The notes under the pieces: model-generated | Told to the model about the DNA's origin: nothing | The model's input: only the letters and a program-made list of their open reading frames with translations | The model's database searches: none | Assembly: GCA_903924855.1 (NCBI GenBank) | Contig: CAIYCW010000017.1 | Location: forward strand, 19,951 to 83,950 | DNA length: 64,000 nt | Source: an uncultured Rhodospirillales bacterium | GTDB taxonomy: Bacteria > Pseudomonadota > Alphaproteobacteria > Acetobacterales > Acetobacteraceae | Direction of reading: 5' to 3' | Made by a program: the position numbers and the translations under genes | Shown: positions 1 through 8,078 of the stretch, piece after piece | Position numbering within the stretch: position 1 is the first letter of the stretch | How the letters are laid out: every line of letters starts with the position of its first letter

Positions 1-56
1 TGCATCACCGGCCAGCCCATCACGCCGGCCATCAGGAATTGCTGCGAATGGCTCAT
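1..56 (-). CDS. Partial CDS, probable shikimate dehydrogenase (AroE-like), N-terminus only
   Basis: Only the first 18 codons lie in the window. The ATG overlaps the TGA of the preceding aldolase gene by 4 bases, so the two are translationally coupled. The visible peptide contains GVMGWPVMH, which fits the N-terminal nucleotide/substrate motif of shikimate/quinate dehydrogenases (G-x-x-G-x-P-x-x-H-S). Its place as the fifth gene of a catabolic operon suggests a pathway-specific quinate/shikimate-type dehydrogenase rather than the biosynthetic AroE. The call rests on a short motif. Confidence 0.5.
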   Translation of the reverse strand, partial: MSHSQQFLMAGVMGWPVM

Positions 57-742
57 GCCACACCTCCGGCATCGTCCAGCTTGGCGCCAAAATGATCCCA
101 GGTGCGCTGGAACAGGCTGTCATTCCACAGCTTTTCGAAGCACAGCGCGCGCTCCGCATCGGTGAAGGAATAGGGCGTGCCGATCGCCTGCGCCATGTAT
201 TGGCGCTGCGCGTTGTCTTCCAGATAGGTCATCAGCACGAAGGCATCGATGAGGCTCTTGCCCACCGTCACCGCGCCATGCGCCTTCATCAGGGCGGCCG
301 GACGATCGCCCAGCGTGTCGGTCAGGCGCTTGCCCATCACCGTGTTGTTGATCGAATCGGGCGAATCGAGCACAGGCATCGGGTAGAGCAGCGAGCCCTG
401 CGCGTAGACCGGAAGATAGGTAGCCCCCGCCGTGGTCAGGATGGTCGACCAGTTCGGATGGGCGTGCACCACCGCCTGCACATCCGGCCGTGCCTGATAG
501 ATCGCGGCATGGAGATGGAACTCCAGCGGTGGCTTGGCATTGCCCTCGATCAGATTGCCGTCGAAATCGATGGTGCAGATATCGGCAACACTCAGCCGGC
601 TGCGCTGGCAGGAGCCGGTGTTGATCCACATCCGCCCCTCGCCCGCGCGCACGCTGGCATGGCCGTTATAGTCAATGATGCCCTGCCGCTCCAGCATGCG
701 GATGCAGCGGACGATACGGGATTTCTGGTCGAGCTCGGTCAT
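53..742 (-). CDS. Class II aldolase/adducin family protein (first of two)
   Basis: A 229-residue cytoplasmic class II aldolase/adducin domain protein. The metal-binding set is present: His93 and His95 in VVHAHPN and His155 in MKAHGAV, with the acidic residue E74 in PLEFH. Families with this fold include fuculose- and ribulose-phosphate aldolases/epimerases and 3,4-dihydroxyphthalate 2-decarboxylases. It lies 12 bases downstream of a second member of the same family and overlaps the AroE-like gene. With the neighbouring decarboxylase-like and Gfo/Idh genes, a divalent-metal aromatic or hydroxy-acid decarboxylase is a better guess than a sugar aldolase. The substrate cannot be read from sequence. 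Confidence 0.85.
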   Translation of the reverse strand: MTELDQKSRIVRCIRMLERQGIIDYNGHASVRAGEGRMWINTGSCQRSRLSVADICTIDFDGNLIEGNAKPPLEFHLHAAIYQARPDVQAVVHAHPNWSTILTTAGATYLPVYAQGSLLYPMPVLDSPDSINNTVMGKRLTDTLGDRPAALMKAHGAVTVGKSLIDAFVLMTYLEDNAQRQYMAQAIGTPYSFTDAERALCFEKLWNDSLFQRTWDHFGAKLDDAGGVA

Positions 743-754
743 GCTGCGCGCCTG

Positions 755-1501
755 TTACCAGTTCACCGTATCGCGCACCTGCTGGCGCCACAGCTCCCAG
801 GCGCGCATGCCGGCACCCTGGTTGGTCAGATCGGCCAGCTCGCCTTCCTCGGTGTCCAGCGAGGCGAGCGGTGCGCCGCCGCTCAGCGCCGCCGCCCAAT
901 GCTGCACGCGGGCATTCACCTCGGTGTAGACGGCGCGGAACACCGCCACCTGAAGGTTGGGTCCGCAGGCAACCGAGCCATGCGCGCGCATCATCGCCAC
1001 GTTGCAGGCACCCATGCAGGCGGCCAGCGCCTCGCCCTTCACGTCGTCGCACACCAGCATGTTGGTGGCGCCGAATTTCTGGCGGATGTCGAAGACCGGC
1101 ACGCCCTGCGCCAGGAAGGCCGCGTTGTGGAACATCGCCTCCATCCGCGTGGAAACCAGGCCGAACGGGATCACCGAGGGGGAATGGCTGTGCACCACCG
1201 AATTCACATCCGGGCGTGCCTTGTAGATCGCGCCATGGATGAAGCGCTCGAGAAAGCTGCCGCGGCCGCGGGCGTTGCAGGGCTCGTTGTCGAGCGTGTA
1301 CTCGATGATGTCATCCGGTGTGACCAGGGCCGGCGCTATCGAGCGGGACATGAAATAGCGATCCGGTGCTGTGGGATGGCGCTGGGAGACATGGCCGAAG
1401 CCGTCCACCACCTCGCGCTCCGCCAGGATGCGGCTGGCGGCGGCCAGATCGGCCAGAAATGCGTCCGAAACCGGGCCGCCCGACTTTGGTTCGTTGCTCA
1501 T
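755..1501 (-). CDS. Class II aldolase/adducin family protein (second of two)
   Basis: A 248-residue paralogue of the downstream gene with the same fold. E85 (LERFIH), H104 and H106 (VVHSHSP) and H174 (MRAHGSV) form the expected catalytic and metal-binding set. It is clearly diverged from its neighbour, so the pair probably acts on different intermediates or forms a hetero-oligomer. It sits 13 bases downstream of the decarboxylase-like gene in the same operon. A role in ring-acid or sugar-acid catabolism is inferred from context only. Confidence 0.85.
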   Translation of the reverse strand: MSNEPKSGGPVSDAFLADLAAASRILAEREVVDGFGHVSQRHPTAPDRYFMSRSIAPALVTPDDIIEYTLDNEPCNARGRGSFLERFIHGAIYKARPDVNSVVHSHSPSVIPFGLVSTRMEAMFHNAAFLAQGVPVFDIRQKFGATNMLVCDDVKGEALAACMGACNVAMMRAHGSVACGPNLQVAVFRAVYTEVNARVQHWAAALSGGAPLASLDTEEGELADLTNQGAGMRAWELWRQQVRDTVNW

Positions 1502-1514
1502 CTCACCCTCCCGC

Positions 1515-2504
1515 CTACACGATCACCTTTGTCATGATGCCGGCGGGAAAGATATCCTCGGGCGTCACGTGCTTGTGGGCGATGCCCTGCTGGAATGTGT
1601 AGAGCAGCATCTGTTCCCAGGTGGCGCGGTTCTCGTCGATGCCGAAGGGGAAGGTGTCGCGCCCGAACATGGCCTGCATCTGGCGGGCATAGGTGGCAAG
1701 CCAGGGCAGCGGATAGCGCGACACGGCGGGGTCGAGCAGGCGTTCCAGGCTGCGGCGCTTCGATTCGTTGAACGCGTTCAGCAGGTTGCGCGCAACCCAG
1801 GGATTGGCGTCCAGGATGCGCCGCTGCATCACCATGATATGCATGATCGGCCAGACCTTGGTCCGCTCGAAATAGGCCTTCTCCATGTCCAGGTAATCGG
1901 GGAACAGCCGCACGATATCCGGATTGCCCTCCAGGAAGCAGGTGGGCGGGCGGGCGATGATGGCGCAGTCGATCTCGCCGGAGGCCAGCATCTCGGAGAG
2001 GGATTTGTCATTGACCCGGGTGAGCTGCACGCCTTCGGGCAGGTTCAGCTCCACCTTCTCCACGCGGCCGGCATCATTGGCGCCGGCCTGGTACCAATGC
2101 ACGTCCTGCAGCGAGACGCCGCATTCATTGTGCATCCAGCCGCGCATATAGACCGCCGCCGAATGCGCCCATTCGGGGGAGCCGATGCGCTTGCCCTTCA
2201 GGTCCTGCACGGTTTTGATGCCGGATTTCTTGTTCACGTAGAAGGAGGAGAAGCGGAACAGCCGCGAGCAGATCACCGGCAGCCCGATCACGTCGCTGTC
2301 CTCGCGCGTCACCTGGGCGGCAAATTTGGCGAAGCTCAGCTCCGCCACATCCCATTCGCGGTTGGCGGTGAAGCGGGCGAACACCTCGTGATGCCCTACC
2401 ATGGACCAGGTGTGCTCGATCCCCTCGGCGCGCACATCCCCGGTGCGGAAATCGCGGAAATGATCGTAATCGGTCGAGGCGATGCTCAGCTTCAGGCGAT
2501 TCAT
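1515..2504 (-). CDS. 4,5-dihydroxyphthalate decarboxylase-like protein (periplasmic-binding-protein fold)
   Basis: The start is set at MNRLKLSIAS (329 residues) rather than 22 codons further upstream, because family members begin at this K-L-x-x-A strand. The order of motifs matches 4,5-dihydroxyphthalate decarboxylases (Pht5 type): DVAELSFAKF, LPVICSRLFRFSSFYVN, DLKGKRIGSPEW and RLFPDYLDMEKAYFERT. No signal peptide is present, which favours a cytoplasmic enzyme over an ABC solute receptor. The adjacent Gfo/Idh dehydrogenase and class II aldolases are the companions expected in a phthalate-type pathway. No ring dioxygenase is seen here, so the true substrate is open. Confidence 0.7.
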   Translation of the reverse strand: MNRLKLSIASTDYDHFRDFRTGDVRAEGIEHTWSMVGHHEVFARFTANREWDVAELSFAKFAAQVTREDSDVIGLPVICSRLFRFSSFYVNKKSGIKTVQDLKGKRIGSPEWAHSAAVYMRGWMHNECGVSLQDVHWYQAGANDAGRVEKVELNLPEGVQLTRVNDKSLSEMLASGEIDCAIIARPPTCFLEGNPDIVRLFPDYLDMEKAYFERTKVWPIMHIMVMQRRILDANPWVARNLLNAFNESKRRSLERLLDPAVSRYPLPWLATYARQMQAMFGRDTFPFGIDENRATWEQMLLYTFQQGIAHKHVTPEDIFPAGIMTKVIV

Positions 2505-2579
2505 GGTGGTGGATCCGTTTCCCAGTCTGCTCTTGTTGCGTGTCTCAGCATCCGGCGAGCGTGAAGGCAAGAGCCTGTG

Positions 2580-3542
2580 TCAGCTGCCGCTTTGCAGGAT
2601 GGCCTCCACGATCTCCTGCACGTCCAACGCCTCCTGCAGCGTGGCGAGGCGATGCGGCAGGCCCTGCGTCATCGCCACCACCTGTTCCAGCTGCCGGCGC
2701 AGCACCAGCGGGCGCATCCGCTCGTTGGGCAGCGCATCCGGATCGGGGTGCCAGCGCCCATCCGCCTCCTGCAGCTCGGCGATCGACCAGTCCCGCAGCC
2801 TTATGGCGCCGTTGGTGCCACGCAGCGTCCAGGTGTTGTGATCATCCTTGGGCGTGTTGCCGACATTGCCGGTGAGGTTCACCGCGACATGGCCTGCCAT
2901 CAGCTTGCAGCGGATGTCGAACTCGCTGCGCCCGTCATCCGGGAACTGCGCCAGTGATTCGACCAGTGAGAGTGGCCCGATCAGCCTTCGGGTGAGGAAC
3001 AGAAAATGCGAGACCACTTCGCGGGTGAAGCCGCCCTGGATCGGCCGGTCCAGCCAGGAGGCGGCGTCCTGCTGCCAGGGCCGCGGCCAGTTCTGGAACG
3101 CGACATCGATGGTGAGTGACTGCACCTCCCCGATCGCGGGCATCCAGGAGACCAGACGCTCCACCGCGAAGGAGGAGGCGAAGGGGAAATTCACCCCCGC
3201 GCGGGCGGTGGCGTGGGTTGCCACAAAGGCGCGCGCCGCCTGCAGGTCCACCGCGAGCGGCTTTTCGCAGAACACCGATTTGCCGGCGGCAAGGGCGGCC
3301 TCGGCATAGCCCAGATGGCTTGCGGGGGGAGAGGCGATATAGACGCAATCGGCGGAGGCCATCGCAGCCTCCACTGATGGTGCCACCGGCAGACCGGGCA
3401 GCGCCTCCGCCAGGCGTTCGCTGGCCGCCACCGCCAGATCCCACAGCCCCACCACCTCGATCTGGTCGCTGGCCTGATCGCGCGCCGCCCGCGCCAGACG
3501 TTCGCCCATGATGCCCGCACCGATGATCGCCAGTTTCAGCAT
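2580..3542 (-). CDS. Gfo/Idh/MocA family oxidoreductase
   Basis: A 320-residue NAD(P)-dependent dehydrogenase. The N-terminal Rossmann fold shows GAGIMG at residues 8-13. The family E-K-P motif follows at 93-95 (CEKPLAVD), and the remainder is the alpha/beta substrate domain. This family includes myo-inositol and glucose-fructose oxidoreductases, dihydrodiol dehydrogenases and the Pht4-type phthalate dihydrodiol dehydrogenase. It is the first gene of the operon running down to position 1 and is divergent from rph, with an 85-base gap that should hold both promoters. Confidence 0.88.
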   Translation of the reverse strand: MLKLAIIGAGIMGERLARAARDQASDQIEVVGLWDLAVAASERLAEALPGLPVAPSVEAAMASADCVYIASPPASHLGYAEAALAAGKSVFCEKPLAVDLQAARAFVATHATARAGVNFPFASSFAVERLVSWMPAIGEVQSLTIDVAFQNWPRPWQQDAASWLDRPIQGGFTREVVSHFLFLTRRLIGPLSLVESLAQFPDDGRSEFDIRCKLMAGHVAVNLTGNVGNTPKDDHNTWTLRGTNGAIRLRDWSIAELQEADGRWHPDPDALPNERMRPLVLRRQLEQVVAMTQGLPHRLATLQEALDVQEIVEAILQSGS

Positions 3543-3627
3543 GCCACTCTCCCACCCATCACCACAGACTTGCGCAAGAAGCCGCGTCCCGCCATAGCCC
3601 GCGCATCACGACCGAAAGCACACACCC

Positions 3628-4344
3628 ATGCGCCCCTCTGGCCGCGCCGCCAACGCGCTCCGCAGCGTCTCCATCATCCCGGGCTTTTCGCATCATGCCG
3701 AGGGCAGCTGCATCATCAAGATGGGCGGCACCGAGGTGCTGTGCACCGCGAGCGTGGAATCGCGCGTGCCGCCCTTCCTGCGCGGCAAGGGCAGCGGCTG
3801 GGTCACCGCCGAATACGGTATGCTGCCGCGCGCCACCCACACGCGCGGCGACCGGGAGGCGGCGCGTGGCAAGCAATCCGGCCGCACCCAGGAAATCCAG
3901 CGCCTGATCGGCCGCTCGCTGCGCGCCGTCACCGATCTGGCCGCGATGGGTGAGATGTCGATCACGCTGGATTGCGACGTGCTGAACGCCGATGGCGGCA
4001 CACGCTGCGCCTCCATCACCGGGGCGTATGTGGCCCTCCAGCTCGCCTTCCGGCATCTGGTGGCCAACAACGTGCTCTCCAGCATTCCGATGATCGGCCA
4101 GGTGGCAGCCGTCTCGTGCGGGATCTTCGAGGGCACGCCGGTGCTGGATCTCGATTACGCCGAGGACAGCAACGCCGAGGCGGATGCCAATTTCGTGCTG
4201 ACCGCCGACGGCGGCATCGTGGAGATCCAGGCAACCGCCGAGAAGACCGCCTTCGCCCCCGCCCAGTTCGACGCGCTGATGCAGCTGGCCCTGCTCGGCA
4301 CGCAGCAGCTGCACGCGGCGCAATCCGCGGTGCTGGCCGGATGA
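3628..4344 (+). CDS. rph: Ribonuclease PH
   Basis: A 238-residue phosphorolytic 3'-5' exoribonuclease that trims tRNA 3' ends. Length and sequence match the family throughout: [12 protein letters not shown] start, [19 protein letters not shown], then the phosphate-site block [16 protein letters not shown], then [12 protein letters not shown]. It opens an rph-rdgB-hemW operon, and its TGA overlaps the rdgB ATG. In many alphaproteobacteria rph lies divergent from hrcA, but here the divergent neighbour is a Gfo/Idh gene. Confidence 0.97.
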   Translation: MRPSGRAANALRSVSIIPGFSHHAEGSCIIKMGGTEVLCTASVESRVPPFLRGKGSGWVTAEYGMLPRATHTRGDREAARGKQSGRTQEIQRLIGRSLRAVTDLAAMGEMSITLDCDVLNADGGTRCASITGAYVALQLAFRHLVANNVLSSIPMIGQVAAVSCGIFEGTPVLDLDYAEDSNAEADANFVLTADGGIVEIQATAEKTAFAPAQFDALMQLALLGTQQLHAAQSAVLAG

Positions 4345-4934
4345 GGCTCGCAGCCGGCAGCAGGCTGGTGCTGGCCACCCACAATGCCGGCAAGCTGCGC
4401 GAGTTTGCCGATCTGCTGGGGCCGCATCGCATCGATGTGGTCTCGGCCGGCCAACTCGGCCTGCCGGAGCCGGAGGAGACCGCGCCCGATTTCCTCGGCA
4501 ATGCGCGCATCAAGGCGATCGCGGCGGCCGAGGCCACCGGCCTCGCGGCGCTGGCCGATGACAGCGGCTTTTCGGTGGCCGCCCTGGGCGGGGCACCTGG
4601 CGTGTATTCCGCCCGCTGGGCCGGCCCGTCCAAGGATTTCGCGGCCGCCATGGCCCGCGTGCAGGCCGAGATCGCGGACAATCCCGATCGCCGCGCCTGG
4701 TTCACCTGCGTGCTCTGCCTGGCGCAGCCGGATGGTCGCACGGCGAGTTTTCTCGGCCGCGTCGAGGGCAGCATCGCCTGGCCGCCGCGCGGGGCCGGTG
4801 GCTTCGGGTATGATCCGGTCTTCGTGCCCCACGGACAGACCCGCAGCTATGGCGAGATGAGTGCTGCGGAGAAGCACCAGGGCAGCCACCGCGCGCGTGC
4901 CGTTGCGCAGTTCCTGGCCGCCTGCGTCGCATGA
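4341..4934 (+). CDS. rdgB: RdgB/HAM1 family dITP/XTP pyrophosphatase
   Basis: A 197-residue house-cleaning nucleotide pyrophosphatase that hydrolyses dITP, XTP and ITP to monophosphates. The start ATG at 4341 overlaps the rph stop. An upstream extension of the same frame is spurious because it runs through rph. Motifs: [16 protein letters not shown] at the N-terminus, [25 protein letters not shown] in the centre, and GGFGYDPVF with [14 protein letters not shown] at the C-terminus. It overlaps hemW by 4 bases. Confidence 0.97.
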   Translation: MRLAAGSRLVLATHNAGKLREFADLLGPHRIDVVSAGQLGLPEPEETAPDFLGNARIKAIAAAEATGLAALADDSGFSVAALGGAPGVYSARWAGPSKDFAAAMARVQAEIADNPDRRAWFTCVLCLAQPDGRTASFLGRVEGSIAWPPRGAGGFGYDPVFVPHGQTRSYGEMSAAEKHQGSHRARAVAQFLAACVA

Positions 4935-6088
4935 CGGCGTCGCAGGACCTGGCGCTGTACATCCACTGGCCGTTCTGCCTCGCCAAATGCCCGTATTGCG
5001 ACTTCAACTCCCATGTGCGCGAGCGCATCGACCAGACGCGGTTTGCCCGGGCGCTGGCCACCGAACTTGCCTGGGAAGCCGCCCGTATCGGGCCACGCCG
5101 GCTGGTGTCGATCTTCTTTGGCGGCGGCACGCCCAGCCTGATGGCGCCGGAGACGGTGGCGGCGCTGATCGCCCAGGCGAATTCGCTGTTCACGCCGGCG
5201 GAGGACATCGAGATCACGCTGGAGGCCAATCCCACCAGCATCGAGGCGGCGAAGCTGAGCGCCTTCCGCGATGCCGGCATCAACCGCATCTCGATCGGCG
5301 TGCAGAGCCTTGATCCGTTGGCGCTGTCCCGGCTTGGGCGGCAGCATTCGGTCTCCCAGGCGATCGCGGCGCTGGAGCTGGCACGCGACACCTTCCCGCG
5401 CCTGTCGTTTGATCTGATCTACGCGCGCCCGGAGCAGAGCCTGCAAGCCTGGCGGGATGAGCTGCGCCAGGCGCTGAGCCTGGCGGCGGATCATCTCTCG
5501 CTCTATCAGCTCACCATCGAGCCCGGCACCGCCTATGAGGCGCTGCACCGGCGCGGCGAGATCGTGCTGCCCGAGCCGGAGCTTGCGGCAGCGCTGTATG
5601 ACGCAACCGGGGAGGAGGCGGCGCGTTTCGGGCTACTGCCCTATGAGGTGTCCAACTACGCGAGGCCGGGCAGCGAAAGCCGGCACAACCTGGCCTATTG
5701 GCGCTATCGCGACTATGCCGGCATCGGCCCCGGCGCGCATGGCAGGCTTTGGCTCGACAACCGCCTGATCGCCACCACCCGCCACCGCGCCCCCGAGCCC
5801 TGGGCGGAGCTGGTGGAACAGCACGGCCATGGCACGCGCGGCGAGGAGGAGATTGCCCCTGCCGATCGTGCCAGGGAGATGCTGCTGATGGGGCTGCGAC
5901 TGACCGAGGGGATCGATGCCGCAGCCTTTGCCGCGCGCACCGGCCGGTCTCTCAGCGAGAGCCTCGATCCGGACATCCTGGCCCAGGCGCTGGACGAAGC
6001 CTATCTGGTCCAGACCGAAATCGGGCTGCGCGCCACGCCGGAAGGCCGCAAGCGGCTTGATGCGCTGCTGGCGGCCTTGGTGGTGTAG
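4931..6088 (+). CDS. hemW: Radical SAM protein HemW (heme chaperone, formerly HemN-like)
   Basis: A 385-residue radical-SAM protein. The 4Fe-4S motif is C16-x3-C20-x2-C23 (FCLAKCPYC). The cysteine two residues further on that marks true oxygen-independent coproporphyrinogen oxidases (HemN) is absent (CDFN), as in HemW. FFGGGTPSLM and the glycine-rich SAM region follow, and the HemN C-terminal domain is at the end. HemW is known to bind and deliver heme rather than oxidise coproporphyrinogen. Third gene of the rph operon, ending in an A/T hairpin element. Confidence 0.94.
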   Translation: MTASQDLALYIHWPFCLAKCPYCDFNSHVRERIDQTRFARALATELAWEAARIGPRRLVSIFFGGGTPSLMAPETVAALIAQANSLFTPAEDIEITLEANPTSIEAAKLSAFRDAGINRISIGVQSLDPLALSRLGRQHSVSQAIAALELARDTFPRLSFDLIYARPEQSLQAWRDELRQALSLAADHLSLYQLTIEPGTAYEALHRRGEIVLPEPELAAALYDATGEEAARFGLLPYEVSNYARPGSESRHNLAYWRYRDYAGIGPGAHGRLWLDNRLIATTRHRAPEPWAELVEQHGHGTRGEEEIAPADRAREMLLMGLRLTEGIDAAAFAARTGRSLSESLDPDILAQALDEAYLVQTEIGLRATPEGRKRLDALLAALVV

Positions 6089-6125
6089 GACAGCGCTGGC
6101 GTGTTCCACATCAGTTAAGAAAGGC

Positions 6126-6238
6126 CTTCTTTTCTGAAGAAAAGAAGCAAAAGACTTTTATCAGCTGGCGCCGCACCTTTCATGCAGGTGCGCGCCAGCG
6201 TACGAAAGTTTTTTGGTTCTTTTTTTCAAAAAAGAACC
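6126..6238. repeat. A/T-rich hairpin element, copy 1 (likely bidirectional terminator)
   Basis: Three consecutive hairpins occupy the gap between convergent hemW and the NIPSNAP gene. The first is CTTCTTTTC with GAAAAGAAG (6126-6147). The second is a compound stem, GCTGGCG with CGCCAGC enclosing GCACCT with AGGTGC (6164-6199). The third is an 11-bp GGTTCTTTTTT with AAAAAAGAACC (6215-6238). Flanking text includes AAAGTTTTTT. Related elements occur near 12.1 and 21.8 kb. Confidence 0.75.
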
Positions 6239-6282
6239 GCTTTCTTATTTCCTTGAGGCCCGGGGAACACCCAGGCCGGTCG

Positions 6283-6603
6283 TCACTGCTGCGGCGAGAA
6301 GCTGGTCGGTGTGAGGAACACGTTCTCCTGCGCCACCAGATACTCGGCATCCGCCGAGGCCTTCAGGTAGACGCCCCAGGCGGGGTCCTTGGCCAGTGCC
6401 GCGCGGCGCTGCTCGCGGTCGCCCTGGCTTTCATAGCGCCACATATGCACGACCTTGTTGAGCTGCCCCTCGGCCACAGTGTACCAGCCAAGGCATTGGC
6501 CCAGATATTTCTGCTGCAGATCCCAGGCCAGGTCCTGATAGAGCTTCACATAGGCGGCCAGCTTGCCCGGCTTCACCGTATAGGTGCGCATTTCCACGAT
6601 CAT
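6283..6603 (-). CDS. NIPSNAP family protein
   Basis: A 106-residue protein of the NIPSNAP (dimeric alpha/beta barrel) family. It starts MIVEMRTYTVKPGK, followed by WDLQQKYLG and a central hydrophobic VVHMWRYESQGDREQRRAAL, all typical. Bacterial members are small cytoplasmic proteins of unknown role. A lipoprotein gene lies just upstream on the same strand (24-base gap), and nudC precedes that, so the three are probably co-transcribed. Confidence 0.88.
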   Translation of the reverse strand: MIVEMRTYTVKPGKLAAYVKLYQDLAWDLQQKYLGQCLGWYTVAEGQLNKVVHMWRYESQGDREQRRAALAKDPAWGVYLKASADAEYLVAQENVFLTPTSFSPQQ

Positions 6604-6626
6604 CTTTTTGTTCCTTGTCCTGGTGT

Positions 6627-6905
6627 TCAGAGAACCTTCTGCACGCCGCCGCGCGGCCGGCCCGACCGCACTGCCATGCAGTCATTGACCAGCTCCTGGC
6701 GCTTGGCGAGATACAGGTCGTAGAAATCGTTCGGGTTGGAGGCGCGCGGGTCCTTGCGCACGAAATCGTCCAGCGCCGGGTTGGCATCGGCCGCATCCTG
6801 GCAGGCGCGCAGCGGGGTTCCCGGCTCCGCCTGGGGCGGGTGGAACGCGGCGCATCCGGCCAGACTCAGCAGCACGGCAAGGGCGGGCAGAAGGGGCTTG
6901 GTCAT
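6627..6905 (-). CDS. Small putative lipoprotein
   Basis: A 92-residue protein starting MTKPLLPALAVLL, with a hydrophobic signal and the lipobox L-A-G-C, after which Cys would be lipidated. The mature part carries two further cysteines (LRACQDA and VNDCMAV) that could form a disulfide. The ATG overlaps the nudC stop by 4 bases, so it is translationally coupled. I do not recognise a family. The start five codons further upstream is rejected because it would bury the signal peptide. Confidence 0.7.
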   Translation of the reverse strand: MTKPLLPALAVLLSLAGCAAFHPPQAEPGTPLRACQDAADANPALDDFVRKDPRASNPNDFYDLYLAKRQELVNDCMAVRSGRPRGGVQKVL

Positions 6906-7822
6906 GCGTGGTTCATCCAATCCTCAAGCAACCGGCGTGCGATCGAATCGACGCGCGGCAGGGAGATGCCCACCGCCTCCGGGTTGCGCAGCTGGTCTCG
7001 GCTGAACCAGCGTGCATCCTCCAACTCGGCGGGGTCGATGGTGATGTCGAAGCTCAGCGCCTCGGCATAGTAGCCGAGCATGATGGAGGCGGGAAACGGC
7101 CAGGGCTGGCTCGAATGATACACAACCTTGCCGACCCGGATGCCGGCCTCCTCGAACACCTCGCGCGCCACCGCCTCTTCCAGGCTTTCGCCCGGCTCCA
7201 CGAAGCCCGCCAGTGTCGAATACATGGTCGAGTTGGGAAACCGCTTGGAATGGCCCAGCAGCACCCGGTCGCCATCCGTGACCAGCATGATCACCGCGGG
7301 ATCGGTGCGCGGGAAATGCTGGGCGCCGCATTGGGTGCAGGCCATCGCGTTTCCGGCGCTGCGCGGCTGGCAAACGCCGCCGCACACGCCGCAGAAACGG
7401 TGGCGCACCCGCCAATGCATCAGCCCGCGCGCATGTGCCAGCATGGAGGCCTCATCCGCCGGCAGCAGACCGGCCACGGAGCGCAGATCCACCAGACTGC
7501 CCAGATGCTCTGGCAGCACGCCGGTCGCGTCCTCCAGATCGCTGAAATCGATCGCCAGCACCGGAATGCCGTCATGCAGGCCCAGCAGCGCCCAATCCCG
7601 GTCGGCGAAATCGGCCACCTGGGTCTGGTTCAGCCACACGGCGCGCGGCTGGCCCGCTTCCACCCCATCCAGCAGGCTGCGACCGCGCCAGACAGCGGCA
7701 AACTTTGCGTCCGCGCGCGCGCGCAGCGCCGCCACTGCCGCCTCGTCGTCCCGCAGGTTGGACACGCGATCGATCGGGCTGCCGGTATAGGCGTTGCGTC
7801 GGCTGGCTGGGATCGGTTGCAC
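6902..7822 (-). CDS. nudC: NAD(+) diphosphatase / NADH pyrophosphatase (Nudix)
   Basis: A 306-residue Nudix hydrolase with a GTG start at 7822. An open frame further upstream runs into the SRP RNA gene and is rejected. A central zinc ribbon shows FCGVCGG followed by CTQCG. The Nudix box GFVEPGESLEEAVAREVFEE is complete, and the SQPWPFPAS array that marks NADH pyrophosphatases lies downstream. Known role: hydrolysis of NAD(H) to NMN(H) plus AMP, and removal of NAD caps from RNA. First gene of a minus-strand trio, divergent from the SRP RNA. Confidence 0.95.
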   Translation of the reverse strand: MQPIPASRRNAYTGSPIDRVSNLRDDEAAVAALRARADAKFAAVWRGRSLLDGVEAGQPRAVWLNQTQVADFADRDWALLGLHDGIPVLAIDFSDLEDATGVLPEHLGSLVDLRSVAGLLPADEASMLAHARGLMHWRVRHRFCGVCGGVCQPRSAGNAMACTQCGAQHFPRTDPAVIMLVTDGDRVLLGHSKRFPNSTMYSTLAGFVEPGESLEEAVAREVFEEAGIRVGKVVYHSSQPWPFPASIMLGYYAEALSFDITIDPAELEDARWFSRDQLRNPEAVGISLPRVDSIARRLLEDWMNHA

Positions 7823-7954
7823 GTCTTGTCCTGCTCTTTGCGGGCGCAAACTGCCATGCACGCCCCCGTGCGGCAACCGCCCTGATCGAGCGCCCTTATC
7901 GGGGGCAAAATCGCGGCCCTGCTTGCAGTCGCGCGCCCAACGCGCGATATGACA

Positions 7955-8057
7955 GGTGGGAGGTCGGCGGCGGACGTGTTCCTCGCCAACCCGGTCAGGA
8001 CCGGAAGGTAGCAGCCGCAACGAGTTCTAGCGCGGGTCGCACGTTCGGCCTCCCACC
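7955..8057 (+). ncRNA. ffs: Signal recognition particle RNA, small bacterial type (4.5S)
   Basis: About 103 nt. The terminal stem is perfect: GGTGGGAGG at 7955-7963 pairs with CCTCCCACC at 8049-8057. The conserved domain IV core lies around 7993-8015, with the GGAA tetraloop at 8003-8006 and the asymmetric AGCAG internal-loop side, closely matching the E. coli 4.5S core. It ends about 20 bases before dnaX, a frequent position in alphaproteobacteria. It binds Ffh for co-translational targeting. Confidence 0.93.
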
Positions 8058-8078
8058 CATCCCCAGCCGAGGCACTGC

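Noticed and set aside
92..1537. A 481-codon plus-strand open frame opposite the aldolase genes
   Set aside because: It is the antisense shadow of two clear class II aldolase genes, His/Arg-rich without recognisable domains. High G+C sequence produces many such frames across this window.
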